DNA of 64,000 bases from Muraenolepis orangiensis. Lineage: Eukaryota; Chordata; Actinopteri; Gadiformes; Muraenolepididae. Below the pieces are notes generated by a model. That model was not told the DNA's origin. It made no database searches and worked only from the letters and a program-made list of their open reading frames with translations. The stretch lies in contig CM051019.1 in assembly GCA_027704905.1 (NCBI GenBank), positions 23,683,741 through 23,747,740 on the forward strand, read 5' to 3'. The stretch's first letter is position 1. Every line of letters starts with the position of its first letter. Below are positions 42,854-53,806 of this stretch, in pieces. The translations under genes were made by a program, and so were the position numbers.

Positions 42854-42985
42854 TGTATGTATGTATGTATGTATGTATGTATGTATGTATGTATGTATGT
42901 ATGTATGTATGTATGTATGTATGTATGTATGTATGTATGTATGTATGTATCTATCTATCTATGTATCTGTCTGTCTGTCTGTCTC
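42822..42985. repeat. compound GTAT/CTAT/CTGT microsatellite
   Basis: About 128 bp of GTAT followed by short CTAT and CTGT runs, at the 5' junction of the LINE that follows. Confidence 0.97.
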
Positions 42986-42989
42986 ACAC

Positions 42990-44520
42990 TTTATGTCACA
43001 CTTCATCTTCAACCTCTCCCTGTCCCAGGCTGTTGTCCCCGCGGTCTTCAAGATGTCCACCATCGTGCCTGTCCCTAAACAACCCAAGGTAACATGCCTG
43101 AATGACTATAGACCTGTAGCCCTCACCTCGATCGTTAGCAAATGCTTTGAGAGGTTGGTCAAGGACTTTATTTGCTCCGTGTTACCTACCACGCTGGACC
43201 CATGGCAATTTGCATATCGTCAAAATAGATCCACGGACGACGCAATAGCCATGGCCCTCCACACTGCCCTTTCCCACCTGGAGGGAAAGAACTGTTGTGT
43301 GCGAATGCTGTTTGTGGACTACAGCTCAGCATTCAACACAATAGTTCCTGCCAAGCTCGACACCAAGCTGAGAGGTCTAGGCGTACCCCCATCCACGTGC
43401 AGCTGGATACTGGACCTCCTGTCGGACCGCCGCCAGGTGGTGAGGATGGGCAGCACCACATCAGAGCCACTGACCCTCAACACGGGAGCCCCCCAGGGAT
43501 GCGTGCTGAGCCCTCTCCTCTACTCCCTCTACACCCACGACTGCATGGCTATGCACAGCTCCAACGTCATCGTCAAGTTTGCTGACGACACGACAGTGAT
43601 GGGCCTGATCGCCGGCGACAACGAGACAGCCTACAGGGAGGAGGTCGGATCGCTGGAGCAGTGGTGCCAGGAGAACAGCCTCGCCCTCAACGTCAAGAAG
43701 ACCAAGGAGCTGATCGTGGACTTCAGGAGGCAGAGGGGAGAGCACAGCCCTATCTCCATCGACGGCGTTGCAGTAGAGAGGGTCAGCAGCTTCAAGTTCC
43801 TCGGCGTGCACATCTCCGAGGACCTCACATGGTCCACGCACACCACACACGTGGTGAAAAGGGCCCAACAACGCCTGTATTTTCTCTGGCGTCTGAAGAA
43901 ATTCAGCATGGGCCCCCGCATCCTGAGAACATTCTATAACGGCACCATCGAGAGTGTTCTTACAGGGTGTATCACCACAAGTACGGGAACTGCACTGCAC
44001 TCGAGCGCAAAGCGCTTCAAAGGGTGGTGCGGACGGCCCAGTATATCGTTGGAGGTGAGCTCCCCTCCCTGCTGGATATTTACAATCAGTGGTGCGTGGC
44101 CAAGGCCAAACGCATCATAAAAGACATTGCCAACCCCAGCCATGAACTGTACTCACTGATACCGTCAGGCAGGCGATACCGCAGTATCAAGTGCCGTACA
44201 AATAGGCTTAGAGATAGCTTCCACAGTCAGGCCATCAGGCTGCTGAACAAGGGCGTATAGCATATAACAATGTATATTTTATTTCATTGATTTATATATA
44301 CATATTGCTCTTTTCTATGCTGATATTTTGCATTTTATAAATTGCATTCTTATTTTTAATTTTTAATTCTAATTCTTTATTCTATTTTTATTCTATTTTT
44401 ATCAATTTTATCTTATTTTATAACTGCTGTCTGTCGTCAGGTATTGCACACAAGATTTTCACATCACTGCTTTATACTTGTGTAAACTGTGAAGTGACAA
44501 TAAACTTGACTTGACTTGAC
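42990..44520 (+). mobile_element. 5'-truncated L2/CR1-like LINE with TTGAC tail
   Basis: Plus-strand LINE from the RT domain to a (TTGAC)n tail at 44505-44524. It separates the V/stalk unit at 42.1-42.7 kb from a transmembrane-exon remnant at 44525. Confidence 0.85.
42995..44260 (+). pseudogene. LINE reverse transcriptase, one frameshift
   Basis: Begins within the RT domain (FKMSTIVPVPKQ, CLNDYRPVALTS). It shows FVDYSSAFNTI, NTGAPQGCVLSPLLY and KFADDTTVMG, so the catalytic Asp pair is intact. At about 43965 the frame shifts, and the C-terminus (YGNCTALERKALQRVVRTAQ onward) continues at 43967-44260. Confidence 0.88.
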
Positions 44521-44524
44521 TTGA

Positions 44525-44590
44525 CATGCAGCAGGACCACAGGTCTGAGCGCTGAGGGAGGTTCACCGCTGCAAGACATCAGTCACAACA
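44525..44590 (-). pseudogene. transmembrane exon remnant
   Basis: ATGCAGCAGGACCACAGGTC and the following GCTGCAAGACATCAGTCACA recall the 5' part of the divergent anchor exon at 30815-30855 and its intron. The hydrophobic core is gone, apparently lost at the LINE junction. Confidence 0.5.
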
Positions 44591-44594
44591 TCAT

Positions 44595-44830
44595 GAAGTG
44601 CGTTGAGGTCAGGCCACGGGTTAGAAAAGCACTTTATTCACTCACAGAGTCCATTCACCCATTTGTTAACAACCTAGAGGGTATCTGTCTGGAACCACAG
44701 AAAACTAGAGGTTCCCCCTCAGTAGAGCGCATATACCTCCGCCCCACCAAATAGTCCCCTGTGGTGAAAACGTGTGGTTGAGATGCAGTCAGATATGGTC
44801 CAGCTCTTAGAAGACACATAACCGGGACAG
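44595..44830. repeat. segment shared with 30875-31110
   Basis: Duplicated non-coding flank of the divergent anchor exon. Confidence 0.8.
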
Positions 44831-44839
44831 AAGAAACAA

Positions 44840-45370
44840 GGAAACGAGCGCTAAGAGAGCTATGATAATGTGACATGTATTTTGATATTTCAATCCTAAT
44901 AAATCTTCGAAGGAATTTAAAGAATACTTTGTGTCTGACTGGATTTTAAGAACTTTACACTGGTGACGAGGATTCAACTCATTTTCTCCAACCATGGCCG
45001 CTGCATTACCACCGTTCCCTGCCCTTGACATAGATGAGGATGACAGTTCAGCTTCCCGCTGGAAAAAGTGGATACAGCGATTCAAATCTTTCCCATAGCG
45101 GTACACGTCAAGGATGACACAAGAAAGCCTGCAATGCTTATACATTATGAGGGGAAGCTGTGCAGGACATCTTTGACACGCTCACCGACACCGGGGAGGA
45201 AAAAGACTACAAAAGACAAACTGAGTGCGTACTTTTCTCCCAAAATGAACATAGTCTACGAGACCAACAAATTCAGACAAGCTAGACAATTAGCAGGGAA
45301 ACGATTATCTCGTATCACACAAGGCAGCTTGCAGCAACCTGGGACTCTCCTGAAGTCTGAAGAGATCAAA
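44840..45370 (+). pseudogene. Ty3/gypsy (K02A2.6-like) leader and gag fragment, copy 2
   Basis: Leader as in copy 1, ATG at about 44994 (MAAALPPFPALDIDEDD, RWKKWIQRF), a stop after KSFP, then shifted frames with YFSPKMNIVYETNKFRQARQ. It keeps more gag than copy 1 and ends in QTWVD, where the minisatellite starts. Capsid beyond this, nucleocapsid and pol are absent. Confidence 0.75.
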
Positions 45371-45387
45371 ACTATGATAACACAAAC

Positions 45388-45524
45388 ATGGGTGGATGCG
45401 TGTGAGTGGGTGGGTGTGTGTGAGTGGGTGGATGGGCGTGAGTGGGTGAATGAGTGTGAGTGGGTTGATCCATGTGAGTGGGTGAATGTGTGTAAGTGGG
45501 TAAATCTGTGTGAGTGGTTGAGCA
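45388..45524 (+). repeat. 18-bp minisatellite, locus 4
   Basis: GTGAGTGGGTGAATG-type units directly after the gag fragment, as at locus 1, then an AGCGTCTGCTAAAATGA tail that resembles the fish SINE/LINE tail motif. Confidence 0.88.
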
Positions 45525-45553
45525 GATGAGCGTCTGCTAAAATGAGTGACTAA

Positions 45554-45794
45554 AACGATAGTTATGTTATCATAACTCTATTTCTCTGATTATAGGCTTA
45601 GCCTATAAGGGCTTGTCCCGTGCGCGCATCGCGTGCCCCGCCCACATTCCCCACGGCAACGCGCATAAAAGGCCGCGCCGAGCACCACTCACCCTCCACG
45701 CTATTTCTTTCAGCAATGGGGGTGCAGCAGGTGGGAAACTAGATGGCTACACCTATAATCATAGAACTAGTGTTATGATAACATAACTATCGTT
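45554..45794. other. inverted repeat with promoter-like core at DIRS-like end
   Basis: A perfect 23-bp inverted repeat (45554-45576 and 45772-45794; arm starts AACGATAGTTATG) plus an inner pair GATTATAGG/CCTATAATC (45588-45596, 45752-45760). The core is GC-rich with a CATAAAAGG TATA-like box near 45663. Inverted termini are typical of DIRS elements, and the DIRS-like remnant follows immediately. Confidence 0.75.
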
Positions 45795-48700
45795 ATATTT
45801 CATATAGGCTACGCCGTCTAGGCTTCGCCTTATGGGCTAAGGTGAAGCTGCGAGTGTAGCCCGATAAATGTACCCCTGCTGGACCCAGGTCCCGAGGCAC
45901 ACCGGACTCAAGAAGACATGAAGAAGTGTAACAACACATCTCCAATAACAACCCAAATTTGCCATGAAACATGCAAAGCTGTGAATACAGAGAACAGAGA
46001 ATAGGATGAGTCTCAACTATTCGACTCACGTCTGAATTTCTTAGAAATAGAAAAGAGCTGTGCCAAGTAGTAAGATGAACCTCCTACGTCCGCCACAATA
46101 GGGCAGGAAAGGAATCATAAGCAGCCATTCAGCGGCGAGCGCCATGGCTCCTCCAACGTCCGCACTCAACGAGTGAGGTGGAGAAAGAAAGAGAGCCACA
46201 TTGCAAGTGCTGCAAATATGCAAATTACGTCAACTTCCTGCCAGAAAGTGACCAATCAAATGCTTGCATACTAATTATTCAACTAGTGTGACAAGCCGCC
46301 TGGCGACATAGTCGCGAGTAGACTATAAGCCACCCAAGCACATCATATTGCACGCAACATGTCTATCAACGCAACGTGTACAAAAGACATGCATATCATC
46401 AATAAAGAGTTGACGGGATATTCCAACGTATACGAATACGTTGGAGTACGAATACCCGGTCACTCTTTAACCCGACGAGCCGTCGAGACACTTCAGAGTG
46501 ACAATGACGAATAGGTTTACGCAAGAAGCAATGTTACGCATTGTAACAGCTCTGAGCAGAAAACCTTATTCCTGTCCCTCACTTGGAGGAGGGAGCACAC
46601 ATCAATAAAGAGATGGCAGGATATTCCAACACCGGTTACAACCCGTAACCAGAGTACAAATACCCGGTCACTCTTATCCCAATGAGCCGTCGTGACACTG
46701 CAGATTGACAATAAGGAATATGTTTACGCAAGGAGCAATGTTACGCATTGTAACAGCCATCTCTGAGCAAAAAAACCTATTCCTGTCCCTCACTAAGGAG
46801 CAGGGAGCATGGCCCCTGATTCCAACACAGTGACCAATAGAGCCCCAGGTCGTGTCCAGCAAGGATTGTAAGAAGCTCGGCACGCTTCCGATCTCACAGC
46901 GAGATGGGACCACTCGATTGGGATCGCACCACTAGAGAAAGCACCCCACTTCGCTGTGTAAAGAGCAAATGTGGAGGCGCGCACGCAACCTGAATAATTG
47001 ATAACTGCTGCAGACAAACCTCTGTCTTGCAGAATCAACCTCCCAGGAGCCAAACCAACAACCGACCCAACAGATTGGGTCGGTGGTAAATAGTCCCGCG
47101 CTTGCGACAGCGCGTCTGGCCTGGTCGGGCATCGGCTACGGGGCCACGGACAAGAGCGCTGCTAGTTCCATAAGGCTGATCGGCTCTCTGGGGCTACCAA
47201 AATGAGCGACAGCCTCTCTTGTCTGATTCTGTCTAAAAGAGGATGAATCAGCTGAGGCGGCGGGAACGCATACAAAAGCGTCCGCGGCCACGGTGTGTGC
47301 GCCATCGCATCCATTGAGAGAGAACCACATCTCACAGTGGGTTTTCTCGCTGGATGCAAACCGATCCACCTGGGCCATCCCGAACCTCTGCCAGATAAGT
47401 CTGACAATGTCGGGATATAACCGCTCAGACTGAAAAGGTTCTGATGAGGCCACAGCCAAAGCTCGAGGAGCACAATCCCACCTGTCTGTTTATAGGCTGC
47501 CGCCGACACGCAGTCCGTTATGATCAGAACGCCGACCGAGTAGGAGAGAAACGGCAACACGCCTCCCCAACACGTCAACGAAGCGTCCGTGAAGACCACT
47601 AAGTATGACGTCTAAGGGGAACCCCCTCGAGAACCGTCGGCGAGCACTGCCAATACAATAGGTTGGGGGACACCGGATCCAACCTTTGGCGAGCAAACCA
47701 TCGCTGGAGTCCGTGCATGAACAGCAGACCCAGAGGAACCACCGGGTGGGCAGCCGCCATCAGCCCCAGCAGATGCATGATGGACAGCGCCGTCACTCTT
47801 CCGCAAACACGGATACGAGTAAGCGCATACAGGACAGCACCTCGCCGCGGGGGCGAGAGCCTCGCTGTCATAGTCGCCGAGTCCAGGGATCCCAGATACA
47901 CCAGCTGACGGCAGGGGAGCAGGGAGACATTTTCCCAATTGATGGTAAAGCCCAGGTGTTCTATAACACCATGGTGTCCTTCCTCGCCACCTCCCTCTGG
48001 ACGACTTCAAATCAACAGGTCGTCGAGATCAAAAATAACTATTTTTCCCTTGACGCCTGAGCGGCCCCAGCGCTGCCTCCACGCACTTGGAGAAGGCGCG
48101 CGGGGCCAGTGAGTACCCCAATGGCAGGCACAGGTATTCGTAGGCCACGCCCATAGAATGTCCCCATTTCAGCGTGCCATCCAACCCATCGGGTAGGAGG
48201 CAGCGCAGCGAGCTGGGGAATGCTGTTCAGTAAAGCGTGGTACTCACTGGCCTCTGTGTGATCCAAGGGGGGGGGGGGGCTCAAAGCGAGGGGAGGGGCC
48301 GTCCGTACGCGGAGACTCCACAGCTTCAGCTGTACATTATACATCGAATTGATCAGGGCGCCGCTCGTAGGTCGGTGTTTCGGACCGATCAACGGCGGCG
48401 CCGATTGCCCAGCCTTTACCCTACAGCCAACAGACTGAGGGTACAGCTAGCCGGGGTCCTGGGGTTTGGCACGCAGCGTTGCTGTAGTGGATGCGCGGTG
48501 AGTCCCCAGTCCACATATAGAGCACGCCCGCTCATGACGGGGTCCTGGAGCATGGTCTCCACCAGGGCTATTAAAGGCGGGGGGGACGATGCTTGAACTG
48601 AATGGCATGTCCCCATCTCAGTGGGCCGTCCAACCCATCGGGTAGGATGACCTACCCGATGGGATGGACCTCGATCGACCTCGGGGACAGTGTTTTCTTG

Positions 48701-48845
48701 ACACCTGTCTCACATATCGGAGCCACGCTCTGATCCAATATGGGTCTCATCTGCCCTGACTTCCCGGGAACCAGGAAGTAGCGGGAGTAAAACCCCTAGC
48801 ATTCGGAGGGGGGAACGACGACCCCGCTTTGGTCGCCAAAAGAGG
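45795..48845 (-). mobile_element. DIRS-like retroelement, decayed
   Basis: Minus-strand fragments in several frames resemble DIRS RT-RNase H. They include YEYLCLPLGYSLAPRAF-like codons (about 48090-48130) and an RT thumb region (47599-47901: TMTARLSPPRRGAVLY, LSIMHLLGLMAAAHPV). RNase H-like FTDASLTCWGG lies at about 47590, and PDIVRLIWQRFG with FASSEKTHCEMWF at about 47320-47430. No tyrosine recombinase domain was recognised. Stops and frameshifts are frequent. Confidence 0.65.
46430..46800. repeat. tandem duplication of about 190 bp
   Basis: Two similar copies (about 46440-46600 and 46640-46800) share GCAATGTTACGCATTGTAAC and TATTCCTGTCCCTCACT within the DIRS-like region. Confidence 0.75.
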
Positions 48846-48910
48846 TGTCAGAGATTGTGACATTATTAGGACACATTCCATTACAGAAATGACAGACAGA
48901 AATTAAATAC

Positions 48911-48964
48911 CTTTCGGTACAATTGTGCTTGGTTTAGACATGCTTGTGTAAGTTGTGCCTGCTG
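48911..48964 (-). CDS. receptor stalk exon type 2, copy C
   Basis: 54 bp, donor GTATTT, phase 1/1, product AGTTYTSMSKPSTIVPK. It lies downstream (minus strand) of the V exon at 50182-50526 and would join it in phase. Confidence 0.55.
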
Positions 48965-49126
48965 CTCTGTGTGGATTAAAACCAAGGACAAAAACAAATA
49001 CACGTGGAATCAGTACAGTACTGTACTGTCAATTCATTCAAAATGTGTTTTTTCAAAAACATAAAACCAATTGTTGAACTTATTTACCATTCTGGGAAAT
49101 GAGTTTCTCTGCTCCTCCCTTGAAAC

Positions 49127-49730
49127 TGTAATGGAAAAATCATATGTTGTCCCTTCTATCACTCTGTTTATTGACCTCAGGGTTCTAGTAGAGAATGCAA
49201 ATATAGTTCTCCCTATCACCCTTTTGTCCTATTGTCCTGAGGGGTCTTGTCTTGTCCTTATCCTGATTGACCAACTGTAATGTTTATCTCACAGCGGGGG
49301 ACAGTGGCTATTGCAGCCTACAGCTGTTGGGGGGGGGTTGGCATACAACTATTGAGCTGGATCAAAGACTTGGCCGCTCCTGGTTCAACACCTCTGGCTT
49401 CCTCTGCCTGCACGAGAGGTCCTCTGTTCCCGTGCTGGAGATGTGGGTGGTGGAGCCAGGTGGTCAAGACTTGCATCATTAAGAAGGGATAAATACTGAG
49501 TGTTGCCAGCATTACGGTGGACTTCCCTATCCTCACCTCATAGGATTCGGGGCTCCCGACAAAGCTTTGTCTGTCTGTTGTCTGTCTGTTGTCTGACTGT
49601 CTATTGTGTCTTTTGTATTTGTTCATTGTGTTCTGCTTGCTTGATAAATCTTCAAACTTAATTGAGTTCATGTGTGAAAGTTCTTATTGATTGGTAATTT
49701 GCCTTCTTATTCACGTAGATTTCCACCACA
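49127..49730 (+). mobile_element. solo ERV LTR
   Basis: 604 bp from TGTAATGG to CCACCACA, homologous to the LTRs of the ERV at 3528-10045 in the reverse orientation. AAAC occurs directly outside both ends (49123-49126, 49731-49734), a possible 4-bp duplication. It is more diverged than the two proviral LTRs are from each other. Confidence 0.9.
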
Positions 49731-49731
49731 A

Positions 49732-50050
49732 AACCCTGCGGGACCAGGTGAGTCCAGCACCCGGGAGGACCAGGTGAGTCCAGCACCCGGGAGGACCAGG
49801 CGACAAATCACTGTCTCTTTCTGTGTTTTCCAGATACCGATTTACAACCACAGTCATGAGTGTGACCAATTGAGAAGCAGCAGGCCCCCGCAAACACCAC
49901 CCATGTCTTAGCCTTGGTTTATGGAGGCCCCTACGTGCAGAACATGTTCATGGGGACCAGGACAATCAAATGAGAACCTTGGCTGGGGCAACGTTTACAT
50001 TTACGCCTGGAGATCACCTTAAGGGACCCTCACACGCAGGCTATTGGTTT
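49732..50050. other. duplicated segment with tandem splice-donor-like repeat, copy C
   Basis: 26-bp units at about 49741-49801, each with CCAGGTGAGTCCAGCACCC; the third has lost the GT (CAGGCGAC). A plus-strand TTTTCCAG acceptor-like site lies at about 49826-49833. Non-coding as far as can be seen; matches 28431-28770. Confidence 0.5.
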
Positions 50051-50181
50051 TGAAGATTGAAATATAGGAATACTTTTTTACATTTTTTTTTTAAGATTGG
50101 AATATAGTAATACTTTTGAGTTCAATGGTTTGAACCCCAAAGTTTACATTTAGGTACATAAATTAAAATATGAATACTTAC

Positions 50182-50526
50182 TTAAGTTAAGTTTTAGGTC
50201 ATACCATGCCGTATCCTTGTATTCTCCTGGTGATGGGTACAGTCTGCAGGTGTAACCACCTTCATCTTTCTTACCCATCTTCTTTATGACCAGAGAACAC
50301 TCCTCTGTAACACATAGTCTCTCCACGTGGTCATTGGTAACGTTCCCTCTATAAACCAATGTTTCAGTCTTTCTATTCTTACTTAACAGCCAGTCAACTG
50401 AGGAACAGTCATTTTGAGCCCCAGCACACGGTAGAGAGACACAACCTCCAGCTCTGACCTCTGCTGTTGTTTCTTCATACTTAGAGTAAGGTACTTTGTG
50501 ACATTCCTCTTTGTTTTTAAGTAGAT
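50182..50526 (-). pseudogene. V-set Ig exon, frame intact but acceptor lost, copy C
   Basis: The expected exon is 345 bp (phase 1/1), with donor GTAAGT. It encodes a full V domain: EECHKVP, GGCVSLPC (B strand), NDCSSVDWLLS (extra Cys, core Trp), RLCVTEECSLVIKKM, DEGGYTC (F strand) and AWYDLKL. There are seven Cys in all, so extra disulfides beyond the canonical B-F pair are likely. In place of the CTCACAG acceptor of copy B the sequence reads GGCCAAAAAT, with no AG. The frame continues to an ATG at 50551, but no signal peptide is encoded there. The family is not assigned; fish V-set membrane receptors are the best description. Confidence 0.75.
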
Positions 50527-50849
50527 TTTTGGCCAAAGAAGAACGTTCCATTTAGAGCGGCTCAGAGAGAGCGCTCTGCACCCTCCGTGTGTTCTTAATG
50601 TGCATCACAATTCATACTCATTCAATACTAATTAAAGTATATACAGTCTGCAACAAAAAGACAAATGTAGTTAAACAAAAATTGTAATAACTTTACATTT
50701 TTTATTATCTTATTTTATATACAAGATATAAAAATAATGCACAAGATAAGATAAATAATGGAAGACCGGCATCGGTCTTCCATTATTTATCACTTCCAGT
50801 TTTGATTGAAAGTCAAGTTTTGAGGAATGTTATAGCTTATATATGTAAT

Positions 50850-51025
50850 CTATATAATCTATATAATCTATATAATATATATAATCTATATCATCTATAT
50901 CACCTATATCATCTATATAATCTATATAATCTATATAATATATATAATCTATATAATCTATATCATCTATATAATATATATAATCTATATAATCTATATA
51001 ATCTATATAATCTATATAATCTTCC
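50850..51025. repeat. 9-bp/18-bp AT-rich tandem repeat
   Basis: Repeated CTATATAAT/CTATATCAT units; yields YNLYNLYN and YIDYIDYID frames that are not genes. Confidence 0.92.
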
Positions 51026-51533
51026 ATTTTTCCAGTCAGATATAAACGGACTGATGCGGTACACTTGACTTTCTCTACTTGACTTTCTTAGCTAGCATAT
51101 TACCCACAATGCTCTCTGTCTGCAACACGCCCCCCAGGGAGGCAGAGCTACTGGCTGCCTCCCTTCCTGCATTTTCACTGCGCGTTATGTCAGATCAGCA
51201 AGACTAATATGTTATAGACAAAGGTGAAATACATGACCTAGACTACGGAACGTGAGGACCAGTGGCGGCTCGTCCATAGGGGCGCAGGGGCGCCGCCCCA
51301 CCTGGTTGAGAGAGGAAAAAAAAAATTAAAATAAAAAATTAGAATAATTGTGTTTTTTTATTTTTTATTTTTTTGACCCCTAAAAATAAACTAAACATGT
51401 TTAAAATGAATAATAATTACTCATTTTATGTATGTTTGTGTTTAAAATGCACAATAACGTTAATATAGCAAATATAAATCATTGTTGTGCGTGCTATTCT
51501 CCCCCTCGTTTGTCATTGACGTCACTCTCATAG

Positions 51534-51603
51534 AAATTTGGTACCTACCTCCAAACCTGGGCGCACTGCCGTGCGCCCAGGTTTGGAGGTAGGTACCAAA
51601 TTT
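51534..51603. other. perfect 33-bp hairpin inside hAT
   Basis: Arms 51534-51566 and 51571-51603 are exact reverse complements (arm begins AAATTTGGTACCTACC) with a 4-nt TGCC loop. A shorter GGTAGGTACCAAATTTGATA copy repeats downstream at about 51643. Confidence 0.95.
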
Positions 51604-52337
51604 GATAGGCAATGTAGCCTATCAAGGGTCAAGGTTTTGAGGTAGGTACCAAATTTGATAGGCAAATGTAGCCTATCAAGGGTCCTGAATACGATCTCTG
51701 GGAGCGCATTTCATTGCGCCCGAACAAGGAAACCAGTCACGCATGCGCGACTCAAATTGAGTGGCGCATGCGTGAGCAAATTGAGTGGCGCATGCGTGAA
51801 TGCGTGAGCAAAGAAAACCAGTCACGCATGCGCAATTCATAGCCTAGTTGAACCTTATTTGTAAAGCCTGTACTGCTCTGCTCTCAGTTCGCGTCTTGCT
51901 GTCTGAGGAAAGGTACGTTGTTGTTTGTTTTTGTCCCGATTATAGTTTTACATTTATTTTTATTGTGGACGATGTAAACGTAAAGTAAAGGGGATAAGAA
52001 ATGTTGGTCTTGCTGTATAAACATACAGCTTGTGTCATTTGTATGTAAACGGTGTGGATTGGGGTTTTGTAAGTTTATCGTGGACACGTGCTTCCCCAAT
52101 GCTAGCTACAGGGTCCTCCGTGTGTTTGTCTGCTAATATAGGCTGTGGTCGAATGTATTAAGCATTTGTATTCTATTTAATTAGTTAAATTCAGAAGCAT
52201 TTGTTAATGAGTCAGTTCTTGCTGCGTCTTGCTGTCTGAGGAGAGGAGATTGAGACCCGTGTGTGTGGGTGAGACCTCATGTTGCAAGTTTGTTCTTTTT
52301 TTGTTCTGTACAGGACACAGCCATTACACTAGCTACC

Positions 52338-52529
52338 ATGGAGAATTCTGTCAAATCCCTCAAAGCAACACCATTTGAAAGACGAACACTGCAAGAAAAA
52401 CTCAGAGTGAAAGAGTTTGGACCTCATCTGCCTGACATCAGCATTCAGCAACCAGCAACAGACAGAGGAAGGCTATATATTCAGTCGTTTTCCAGAACCT
52501 GGTTTGCTAAGTGGTTCTTGTATAGTTAG
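52338..52529 (+). pseudogene. hAT transposase N-terminal fragment
   Basis: ATG at 52338 starts MENSVKSLKATPFERRTLQE and continues KLRVKEFGPHLPDISIQQ and DRGRLYIQSFSRTWF. This is the N-terminus of the ZMYM/TTF-type zinc-finger hAT transposases common in fish. It stops at TAG after about 63 codons; the BED/TTF finger and catalytic DDE domain are absent. Confidence 0.75.
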
Positions 52530-53170
52530 TATAGCATAGGTACATAGATTAAACTGTATATTGTATAGTAGTGTAGTGTACATAGGACCCAGTACCTTTT
52601 AATTTGTAAGCTTAACATTGTATTGCATTTTATCTCAGGACTTGTATCAGGTCTATTTTATTATCTTCTATTTTGTTCTAATTACTTTTGCACAATCGAA
52701 TGTAAGACCATATTTAGGTATTATTTTTGATGGCACACTGGGTAGTCTTTCTAATATAAGACCATATTTTTTCTTATGTTTATTTTCTACTAGGCACCAT
52801 ATAATAAATGTTCTTTCACCATAAGTTTCAAGTTTGTTTATTATTTGTCACAACAAAATACAGAATACTGATTGTGCTACATACAGTAAAAATAAAGTAA
52901 GTAAAAAAAGAAATTAAGCAGTAAGTAAAGGAATGTTCAGTCAATATACATATATACAATACAGAGTAGAATGAGTAACGGTGAGGTTTATATTATGTAT
53001 AGTTTTTTATTTTTAATTAGCCCTCTCGGTCGTTTACATGGTGAAATGGCGCCACCGTCTGGGCAAATCCGGTATTGCACAGCAGATATGATTTAAAAAA
53101 ATGTTTTACCCCTGCGCCCCTCCTACTTCGGATGTCACCGGCCGCCACTGGTGAGGACATATAATCAAAG

Positions 53171-53199
53171 TGTGTCACCAATGTTCCATTGGTGACACA
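53171..53199. other. perfect 13-bp stem hairpin
   Basis: TGTGTCACCAATG, loop TTC, then CATTGGTGACACA, just outside the right target duplication of the hAT element. Confidence 0.93.
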
Positions 53200-53806
53200 C
53201 AGAGAGATCAATGCGCTCAGCCCAGTTTGGGAGGGATTGATCCCAGAGGAGGCTCAGCTCGTCGCTGCCTCCCTTCACGTCTTTCCCCTGTATTTGAATA
53301 GGAAAATACACAAATTCAGCGATATTGACTATAAAAATGTTTGGAATCATACACAAATTACATTTCTATCACAGATCAGTGGACAAATATTTATTTATTT
53401 GTTTATAATCATTATTAGTTTTTTTACATTTCATGATGACAGGGGAGGCACTGCCTCAAAGAGTGCAGAGTATACAGATTGACATGTAGATGTTACGGTT
53501 AACTCTTTGGTTTTGTGTTTTTTCTTTACAACGATCCCAACATCGATCGATAACGTCAACCCCCCCCCCAAAAAAAATATATAGAAAAGAAGTAACATAA
53601 CAAAGGGATACTTAACAAAGTAAAAAAGACAGTGTAAACACATAGCCTAAATAAATAAAAACAAAAACAAAATAAGATGAAACATAAAACAAGTGCACTT
53701 CTTAGACATTGTGAAAACCAGGCTCATTATCAAGAATTTGAAAAAGAAACAGAACAAAGACCATTTACAAAAACATGATACTGTACCAATCCCACACCAT
53801 ATTACT
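53200..53806. other. non-coding, LINE 3' region
   Basis: No exon recognised. A/T-rich, with a C-run at about 53561. It probably includes the 3' untranslated region of the L1-like element to its right, which reads on the minus strand. Confidence 0.5.

Larger units (their letters stand above)
51260..53150 (+). mobile_element. hAT transposon with 8-bp TSD
   Basis: 1891 bp. Termini CAGTGGCGGC and GCCGCCACTG, flanked by perfect GTGAGGAC duplications (51252-51259, 53151-53158). Both ends also share GGGGCGCAGGGG-type sub-terminal blocks. It carries only the start of a transposase gene, so it is a deletion derivative. Confidence 0.94.

Noticed and set aside
42802..42960. MYVCMYVC N-terminus of the 431-codon frame
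   Set aside because: The GTAT microsatellite happens to be in frame with the truncated LINE RT; real similarity starts near 42995.
50802..51068. YNLYNLYN and YIDYID ORFs
   Set aside because: AT-rich 9-bp tandem repeat.
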